DNA from: Nelumbo lutea
Lineage: Eukaryota; Streptophyta; Magnoliopsida; Proteales; Nelumbonaceae
Length of the DNA: 64,000 nucleotides
Reading direction: 5' to 3'
Assembly: GCA_022828595.1 (NCBI GenBank)
Contig: JAKGHH010000003.1
Location: 105,547,583-105,611,582, forward strand
The translations under genes were made by a program, and so were the position numbers. Numbering within the stretch: the stretch's first letter is position 1; each line of letters begins with the position of its first letter. Positions 57,462 through 64,000 of this stretch are shown piece after piece. The notes beneath the pieces were generated by a model. It had not been told where the DNA came from and searched no databases. It worked only from the letters and a program-made list of their open reading frames with translations.

Positions 57462-57536
57462 GATAAGGTTAAGACCGTATCCAATCCACCCCTCCCAAAA
57501 CCCCAGATTAGCTGGGACCAACATTTGGTAATGGTA
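57462..57536 (+). mobile_element. SINE 3' fragment
   Basis: CCACCCCTCCCAAAACCCCAGATTAGCTGGGACCAACAT, then GGTAATGG; shares its body with the end of the SINE at 59764-59938. No tRNA-like head here. Confidence 0.6.
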
Positions 57537-57590
57537 TGTATTCTTTATTGAATTAGAAAATTTGATAGTTATCTACTTATGGCTAAACAG

Positions 57591-57905
57591 GTTGTTGAAG
57601 TTCTTGGAATGAATTTTGATAACTTATCAGATCGATACTGTTCTGGTCCAAGCCCTTCATCTTCTGACGCTGACATCAAGCCTGAAGCACAAAAACTTAT
57701 CCATGATTTGGTATTGCACATTCATAAAAATGAACCAGATATTGAAAAAAGCATTTTGATTTTCCTTCCAACATACCATTCACTGGAAGAGCAGTGGTTC
57801 CTTCTAAAGCCTCATAGTTCATTTTTCAAAGTTCACATTCTACATCGCAGCATTGACACTGAACAAGCTCTCATGGCCATGAAAGTCTGGAAGTCGCACC
57901 GTAAG
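57591..57905 (+). CDS. DExH helicase exon 5
   Basis: Acceptor GGCTAAACAG at 57590. 105 codons with DIKPEAQKLIHDLVLHIHKN, EPDIEKSILIFLPTYHSLEE and VHILHRSIDTEQALMAMK. This is the start of the second RecA-like domain (motif IV). Donor AAG|GTATCC, phase 0. The next exon (expected to begin with motif V, TNIAES) was not found before 64000. Confidence 0.93.
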
Positions 57906-59763
57906 GTATCCTCTACTTACTGTTTTTCTTACATCTAGACCCTGATTGTCTGGAATATCCATGTATTCCATAAGTTTGTGCATTTTCTTAGTTTTTTGTT
58001 CCACATACAAAACTAGAACTTTGAAAATGAAAAGAACGAACCTGGAGAAAGGACCAGCAAAATGAGTATAGATGTCTAATGGAGATCTAATATTGGCATC
58101 TTTTTATAGGAAAGCAGAACAGTTAAATTGAGATCTTTCATGATTTTAAAAGGTCAAGTCTAGATGAAAGAAAAAGTGGAAAAAAAGTGTACTAAAATAC
58201 TAAGGAGTTTCAAACTTCAAACATATCTGCTAGTGTTTTTGCAAGTTTATGAAAGGATCTTAGGGTAGAGGATTAGAAATGCAAAGTTCAATTTCCCTTA
58301 TGACAAGTGAGGCTGGGCAAGGTTACAGTAAAAGTAAATTTTTGTAAGCATTTGGGAAGTATAAAGGATTTCTCACTTATCTGTGTTCTGTGATAAGAAT
58401 TGGGGTTCAGAACAACAAAAGAAACAAATGAAAACTGGATAGTTTATCTTATATGCTTCACAAGCAGGTTTTGAAAAATGTGGAAGGATGAATTTTTATT
58501 GTTAATATAGTATATTAGAAATAAAACTGAAGCATGGTATATGTTACAAGACATGTTGAAATATCTTTCCAAAAAACTGTTGGATATGTTAATATATTAT
58601 GCCGAGCAAGGTCTAGCAAGTGACAGACTTCTATATTTTGACAAAAGGATAAATGGACAATATTATCAGAAAGCACTCTTGATCACTTGATGGAAGAAAA
58701 AGGATTAACAGGTTGCAGCAGCATTGGTTCTCATAAGGGGAACCTTTACAAACTGCTTTGGAAGATTTTACTAAAAACATGGTATCCTGCCTGGTATTAG
58801 GGATAACAGAAGAAATTACTTTGTTGATTAATAGGGGACTCATGGAAGATTATTCAACTACTATACCTCTCACACCAAATTTGTCCTTGAAAATGCATAT
58901 AATCCATCCACTGAATGAACTGGCATAATGCGTATGACAGCATCTTCCAGAGGCATCAGATGGCTTGACCATTTAATGTTGAACAAGCTGTACCTTAGTT
59001 CTTGCGCTGATGCATTTTAACTGAGTAGATGCAAAATTCTTGCCCCAAATACTTCTTGTGAACTTAAACAAAGTTGATTGGTGGATCTGCTGTTTAATTT
59101 GCTGAAAAATCATTTGTTTGCCATATTGTTTTGTTGGTCCAAGATTCTTTTTTTGAATTTTAATATAAAAAAATTGTCTACATAGAAGGAGGAAACAGAA
59201 TTCAGTATTGCAAATAAAAATTCTATAAATAAGAATCCAAGCATTCGATCTTTTTCTCGTTCCTGAATGCCTGTTTCTCAGGTGTACTCTAACATTATCT
59301 CTACCTGAAGCTATATGCACTACAGGACGTTGTAACCTTTTTTGGGTAATAGTGGCCTTTGCTTGATTGCGACGGAAGATGGGATTGATCCACCACCAAA
59401 TAATTGGCACAAAGTGTAAAGGATGAATTGGAAATATACTGTAATATTGATAGCCTTTCATGAACATTTAATTCAAAATGCATACAATTCATGTTATACA
59501 ACATTACAACCATAAATATCCAAACATGAATAGTGAAGGAAACAGCACTATCATAGCAGGAAAACCATACCTTAATGTTTAAGCTATAACCTCTGCCATA
59601 TTTCTTTCTTATATGTGAATAAATTGTAGAAGCTGGTAATAAAGATAATGGGCACCTGAACAGTACAAATGCTACAACATAATGGGGAAGAATGAAAAGT
59701 GAATTTTCTTAAAAACCACATAATTTTATAGCCAGAGTATTAAAAATTAATTAACACTACAAT
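57906..59763 (+). other. Helicase intron 5, first part
   Basis: No recognised gene. A 164-codon minus-strand frame at 58973-59467 matches nothing known to me and is probably chance or old transposon sequence. Confidence 0.5.
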
Positions 59764-59938
59764 TAGGGGCCATTGCTTGGTGTAATAGTAAAATCTAGGG
59801 CTGGCAAGCATGAGAATGCGGGTTTTAGCCTGAGACCAGCCACTTTGTGCAGAAAAATGCTAGAGGTTTGGACTGTGTCCATTCTTCCCCTCCCAAGATC
59901 CCAGATAGCTGGGACCAACATAAGGTAATGGTCTTTTT
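59764..59938 (+). mobile_element. tRNA-derived SINE
   Basis: TGGTGTAATAG (59778-59788) fits the pol III A box TRGYNNANNNG, and GGTTTTAGCCT (59821-59831) is a B-box match with differences at two or three positions, 32 bp downstream. The body ends with CCCAGATAGCTGGGACCAAC and GGTAATGG, then AT-rich sequence. The A/B spacing and shared body with 57462-57536 support a SINE family. Confidence 0.7.
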
Positions 59939-60569
59939 ATAATTAATACTGCACTTATTATAAAAATTAATTATTTAGCTATTTTTTTAAAAAGAGCTTA
60001 ATATTCGTAGAAAGCCAATTAGAGTTGTTAATTCAAAGTTCTAGAATCAACAAATCAATTATATATAAAACTGTGGGTTTGGGTATTTTTATGCCTCATG
60101 ATAGTTTCCAATTGATTTTGGTAAAATTTCTCCAATATTATATTAAAATTTTGAACATTTTCCACAATAAATTAAAAATTTTTCTGGCTCGATTTTTCTT
60201 TGAAATATTAGGGAGATATTGGGAATTTTTAATTTCAAGAGGTTTATGTTTTACTTCACCCCTAGGGAAATGGGGAAATTTCAACTCAGTGTGATTTTAA
60301 CCTTCTGATGTTCTACTGGACAAGGTTATTTCCAACTTCAATAATAATGGATCCTATAACGGAATGAAGCTTTTGTCCTTTTTGCATTTTTTATTTTTTT
60401 TTCTGACAGCCCTGTAAAATCTTGACCCTTTTTGTTTTTCTGTTTTTGGTTTATTTGGTTAAAAATTTTGGTAGAAGATTCTGTTAATCACTTGTGATAA
60501 AATGATGCTTGGATACTAGTTATTGGTTTTGTTTGAAAAGAAACTCCATAATGTTGTAATGGTGATGAT
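59939..60569 (+). other. Helicase intron 5, AT-rich part
   Basis: No element or gene recognised. Confidence 0.5.
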
Positions 60570-60584
60570 GTGGAAAGACTGTTT

Positions 60585-62190
60585 TTAATATTGCATGTTA
60601 AGACATTGGAGGCCATGGAGAAAGGTAAGTTCGTACAGGCAGCACCATGGAGAAGGGTTCTGAAGGTTGAAGCAACACAGTTCCTCTTGGAAACTTTCAG
60701 AGTGAGGGGGGAAGTGGCCATTAAAATCAGAGAAATGAAAATGGCTATGGTATTCCTGGTAGGAGAGGAGGTGATAGTGTGGTTCAGGACATTCTTGGAA
60801 GAAGCCACTCAACTGAGTTTAAAGCTGGAATGTAAAGGATCAATAGAAGGCTGTGGTAGGAGATATGTAGCAGAAAGGAGGAAGAATGCTGAAGGAAGGT
60901 TTGTGGTGCTAGTGGAATTTTTTGGGAACACAGGCAGGCAAATGGTCTGTTTCCCAGAAGGAAAACAAATGACTGGTTCGGAAGAGGTATCAGAGGTTTT
61001 GAAGACTTTCTCTGTCAGGGGAGAAAATCAGCAATTTATTAGAGAAGAAACTTCTGAGACACCAGAGAAACTTGATCCCAGCATAGTCTCTGCAAGGAGG
61101 AAGGAGCAGGTGCCTTTCAAAGAGGCAGAAGGGATGATTGCTGTGGGACAAACTGCTAAGGATTGTAGGTTAATCCTCAGGACTACTACGTGTATGTTTG
61201 GTTCTGTGGGAGTTTTCTGAGAGGCATTTTTTTAGATAAACGTTTATCTGAAAAATGCTACTTTAAACATTTTTTGCTTTTTCTATTTGGTTGGACATTT
61301 TATGGGCATTTCAAGTAACACCCCATAAAGTTGCTTTCCACCTCAGATAAAGTGTGCCACATCAGCATTTCATTTCAAGAAATGCCCAGGCGTTGGGGGA
61401 AACATGAATTTGACGTTTCCCCAAATGCCCCATGCACATAAATCAAAGCGTTTCAGTTTTCTAGTGTTTATTTGATAAACGATGAAACCAAACAGTGGTT
61501 TCATATGCAATAAACACCAACGCCTATGTGGTGCTGATGTGGCAGCATTTTTTCAATAAACGCCCACAGAACCAAACATATACCAAGTCAGATTGGGAGA
61601 AAAAATTCATAGTATTTTCTACAGCTCCATTGACTGATTGGGAGAAGGTTGGTTATGAGTTACTGAAGAAATTAAACTTAAAGTGCACTATTATTATAAC
61701 TCCCTTTGAGAAAAGCAAAGCCCTGCTAAAGCTAGAAGGGGAGGAATTTGAACTACATGCTCCATGCTTACATCTGGAAGCAGGAATGGTGACTATATCT
61801 AAGTTGACCCCTCTATTCAATTTCGAAGACTTGAATGTCCAAGACAAGGTAATAGTTCGGATTATGGGACTTCCGTTTCATTTCTGGACAAAATAGGTGT
61901 TTGAATCCATTGCTGTCTTGTGCAAATCTCGGTTGGATGGTGTATTCGGCAGAGACCTCTGTTCAGCAGCTGTCTCTTTGAGTAATGTTTCCCCTGAAGA
62001 TATTCCTCGTATGATTAAGGTGATGGTTGATGGTGTTTTTTATTCTGTATGGCTAGTAACAGCCATTGAAGCTTCTCTGTGGAGAGAAGGAAGAAGGGAG
62101 GAAGATGAACAGGTTGAGGGAGATTGGCTACGCAGACTATCTAGATTGGTGGATTCAAATTTGGCCAAAACTTTAATAAGGAAAGTTTAG
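60585..62190 (+). pseudogene. LINE ORF1-like (gag-like, DUF4283-type) fragment split by a MITE
   Basis: First part 60570-61190 has VGEEVIVWFRTFLEEATQLS, CGRRYVAERRKNAEGRFVVL and GRQMVCFPEGKQ. After the MITE the second part runs from 61583 with LTDWEKVGYELLKKLNLK, FELHAPCLHLEAGMV and VIVRIMGLPFHFWTK, a stop at 61894-61896, then VFESIAVLCKSRLDGVFGRD and SLSNVSPEDIPRM to 62190. The GLPFHFW-stop-VFESIA pattern fits the DUF4283-like ORF1 of plant non-LTR elements, which binds the element RNA. No RT follows in the window. Confidence 0.6.
61190..61583. mobile_element. MITE, ~394 bp, in the ORF1-like fragment
   Basis: TATGTTTGGTTCTGTGGG (61193-61210) is exactly inverted at 61563-61580, with a few further matching outer bases. 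The interior is full of shorter related words (GATAAACG, AATAAACGCC, CATTTTT). No coding frame. Target duplication not clear. Confidence 0.8.
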
Positions 62191-62880
62191 GGAATGAAGT
62201 TGGAAAGGTGTCAGAGGATAAAATAGGGGAACAAATAGGAGGGAAGATTGGGGAGATGGGATTCAAATCATATGCTAAGGTATCGACAAGTGGTAGCATG
62301 GGTTTGGGCTACAGGTTTCACTAATAAAGAACCTGAACCGCCAAAAGACAAAGCCTGCCGTGGCTCAAGACCTTAGCAAAAAGAAACTTGACATTTTAGT
62401 GGATGGCCAGGTGGGTGTGAGTAAAGTGGGCCATGTAGGAACGAGTAAAGAAGGGGAATTGCTGGGCCTTATAAATAAACCATATTGGCCGATGATTGTC
62501 AAGTCAACATGTCAGAGAGCTCGAGTGGCCCAAAATTGAAGAGGATGAAGCCCATAGGCTAGAAATTTGGTTGGGCCAAGGATTTCATGTATCTGGTCAT
62601 TGTGGGCCAAATGGGCCGGAACTTAGGCCATGTTTGGTTCAATTCTCATTCTCTCATTCTTACCCAAGATGAAATTTTAAAATGGACAAGAATGGGTAAA
62701 AATAGACAGAATGAGAAAATATTGCCATGAAGCTTTTTTCCTAAAAATGAAGTCTTTTCAGACTGACAAGTGTCCTATGCTGCTCATTTTCGTTCTTCAA
62801 ACAAAAAAGAAAATTGTGTCGGTATTCACAAACCGCTAGCCTAGGTCTCCAATAGTCAATGTTGACCAATTGGCATAGAT
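62191..62880 (+). other. Intron 5 sequence, unassigned
   Basis: Past the ORF1-like fragment the sequence may continue the same element (short frames to about 62600). TTTGGTTCAATTCTCATTCTC near 62633 looks like a MITE end without a partner found. Confidence 0.4.
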
Positions 62881-62881
62881 G

Positions 62882-63196
62882 TTTTGTAAAAGTACTTTTG
62901 TAAAAGTGCTTTTATAGTACTTTAATAAAAGCGATTTTATAAAAGTGCTTTCCTAAAAGTGATTTTGTAAAAGTGCTTTCATAAAAGTACTTCCATAAAA
63001 GTACTTCCATAAAAGTACTTTTGTAAAAGTGCTTTTATGAAAGTGCTTTCATAAAAGTACTTCCATAAAATTGCTTTTATAAAAATACTTTTGTGAAAGT
63101 GCTTTTATAAAAGTGCTTCCGTAAAAGTGCTTTTATAAAAGTACTTTAGTAAAAGTGCTTTAGTAATGTACTTTTATAAAAGTACTTTTGTAAAAG
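62882..63196. repeat. Palindromic 14-bp tandem array, left part
   Basis: About 22 degenerate units of AAAAGTGCTTTTAT / AAAAGTACTTTTGT. The AAAAGTACTTTT core is self-complementary, so both strands read alike. The array is interrupted at 63197 by a MITE and resumes at 63955. Confidence 0.93.
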
Positions 63197-63954
63197 CATA
63201 GTTTTCAAGGCGTCTAGGCGATTCTGGGCGACACTGGGGCGCCTAGTCACCTAGTCGCCTAGGCGATAAAAATTTTATAATATGATTAACTGAAATTTGG
63301 CTAGTTTCCTAGTTTGATATACCATTCAGCATGTATGTTAATTGAAAAATAGCAATTCTCATTATTAAGAACATTAAATTTCCTCTAAAAATGTGGCAAA
63401 TCGTCATATCTAAAAGATAAAAATCTTTTACATATATTAATTTCATTATTTTAAAAAATAATACTACTATAATAAGTATTTAATAGAGCAAATTCATAAT
63501 AATTAGTAGCTAAAGAAGGTTATTAGCTTTATATGATAAATATTCAAGATGGAAAGTAAAATAGAAAAAAAAAAAAAGAAGGATTGAGTTTCTGTTTTAT
63601 TTAATTAGAGAGAGAATAGAAAAAAAGAACTTTATTATTCTATTGTTACTTTCCCCTTTCTTTCTTTCTTTTTCTCTTCTCAAAACCCTTTGATCTTTTA
63701 AATTTCAATAGTAAAACATTAAAACAAAATATAATTGATATATATATATAGCATATAATAAAATGTACTAACATATACATTAATAAGATACAACAATATA
63801 AATGATATTATAAAAGGTGCCCACCTTGTCATTTTTGTCACCTAGGTAGGCGCTTATCGCCTAGATGGGCGCCTAGTTGCTAAAAGTCAAGGCGTTTGGG
63901 CGAGGCGCCCAGCCAAGGGCATCTAGTTGCCTAGGCGATGCCTTGACAACTATG
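63197..63954. mobile_element. hAT-type MITE in the palindromic array, 758 bp
   Basis: The left end CATAGTTTTCAAGGCGTCTA is matched by the right end, which on the other strand reads CATAGTTGTCAAGGCATCGC. The flanking 8-mers TGTAAAAG (63189-63196) and CGTAAAAG (63955-63962) match at 7 of 8. The ends are rich in CGCCTAGGCG words; the middle is AT-rich without a transposase frame. Confidence 0.92.
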
Positions 63955-64000
63955 CGTAAAAGTGCTTTTATAAATACACTTTCATAAAAGTTCTTTCGTA
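63955..64000. repeat. Palindromic 14-bp tandem array, right part
   Basis: Continuation of the 62882-63196 array after the MITE; runs off the window end. Confidence 0.9.

Larger units (their letters stand above)
55170..57590 (+). other. Helicase intron 4 (2.4 kb)
   Basis: Holds a 60-bp minisatellite (56208-56577), a (CT)n tract (56850-56877) and a SINE-related 3' segment (57462-57536). The rest is AT-rich and unassigned. Confidence 0.7.
37342..57905 (+). other. DExH-box RNA helicase gene, five exons visible (3' end outside window)
   Basis: Exons at 37342-37498, 51363-51540, 54601-54774, 55022-55169 and 57591-57905 total 972 nt, exactly 324 codons with consistent phases (1, 2, 2, 0, 0) and GT-AG introns. 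Motifs in order: Walker A GETGCGKSS, TQPRRFAVVAVARM (Ia), DEVHERSVESD (II), SATADI (III), LIFLPTY (IV). It resembles the plant DExH helicase that carries CCCH zinc fingers (Arabidopsis At2g47680 type, about 1000 aa) as I recall it. Motifs V and VI, the HA2/OB regions and zinc fingers would be downstream. It would unwind or remodel RNA using ATP. Introns are 13.9, 3.1, 0.25, 2.4 and over 6 kb, mostly filled with transposons. Confidence 0.9.

Noticed and set aside
58973..59467. 164-codon minus-strand frame
   Set aside because: No recognisable motif or splice context; in intron 5, probably chance.
62191..62600. Possible LINE ORF1 continuation
   Set aside because: Frames too short and shifted to support a domain; left unassigned.

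Overview
This is nuclear DNA of a flowering plant, most likely a woody dicot or magnoliid with a transposon-rich genome. The evidence is split genes with GT-AG introns, plant LINEs with a C-terminal RNase H, Ty1/copia and gypsy-type LTR elements, hAT- and MULE-type MITEs, a tRNA-derived SINE, a plant Helitron with an RPA1-like gene, and a conserved plant membrane-protein gene. I cannot fix the species. No rRNA, tRNA gene, CRISPR array or bacterial operon was seen.

Layout. 1-5230: the 3' end of a copia element plus its right flank, made of three stacked LINE fragments. This block is a near copy of 11004-15938 and stops exactly at a 100-N assembly gap (5231-5330). 5331-11335: a LINE fragment and then a complete but decayed copia element (LTR, PBS, gag, protease, integrase, RT, RNase H, PPT, LTR). 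11336-16150: the right flank again, in cleaner form. 16150-18760: AT-rich spacer, then an intact single-exon gene for a 118-aa three-helix membrane protein (minus strand), with G-box, TGACGTCA and TGGGCC-type motifs upstream. 18760-24810: non-coding DNA with several MITEs. 24810-32240: very AT-rich remains of a minus-strand Helitron (Rep/helicase plus RPA1-like exons), cut by a probable solo LTR. 32240-36770: gene fragments, including the N-terminus of a FERONIA-type receptor kinase, and a foldback MITE.

36800 to the window end: a plus-strand DExH-box RNA helicase gene. Five coding exons (324 codons, every splice phase consistent) lie between 37342 and 57905; later exons are outside the window. 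Intron 1 is 13,864 bp and falls inside the Walker A motif. It holds two abutting minus-strand non-autonomous LTR retrotransposons (38351-44296) and a stack of nested LINEs and MITEs (44553-51119) whose target-site duplications can be read. Intron 4 has a 60-bp minisatellite. Intron 5 has a SINE, a LINE ORF1-like fragment split by a MITE, and a palindromic 14-bp array split by a hAT-type MITE.

Only two host genes look functional: the small membrane protein and the helicase. The other coding-like sequence is transposon-derived or truncated. No new enzymatic system was found. The most informative points are the duplicated, indel-noisy contig end at the gap, the readable order of nested insertions, the transposon-filled helicase intron, and the Helitron with RPA-like exons.
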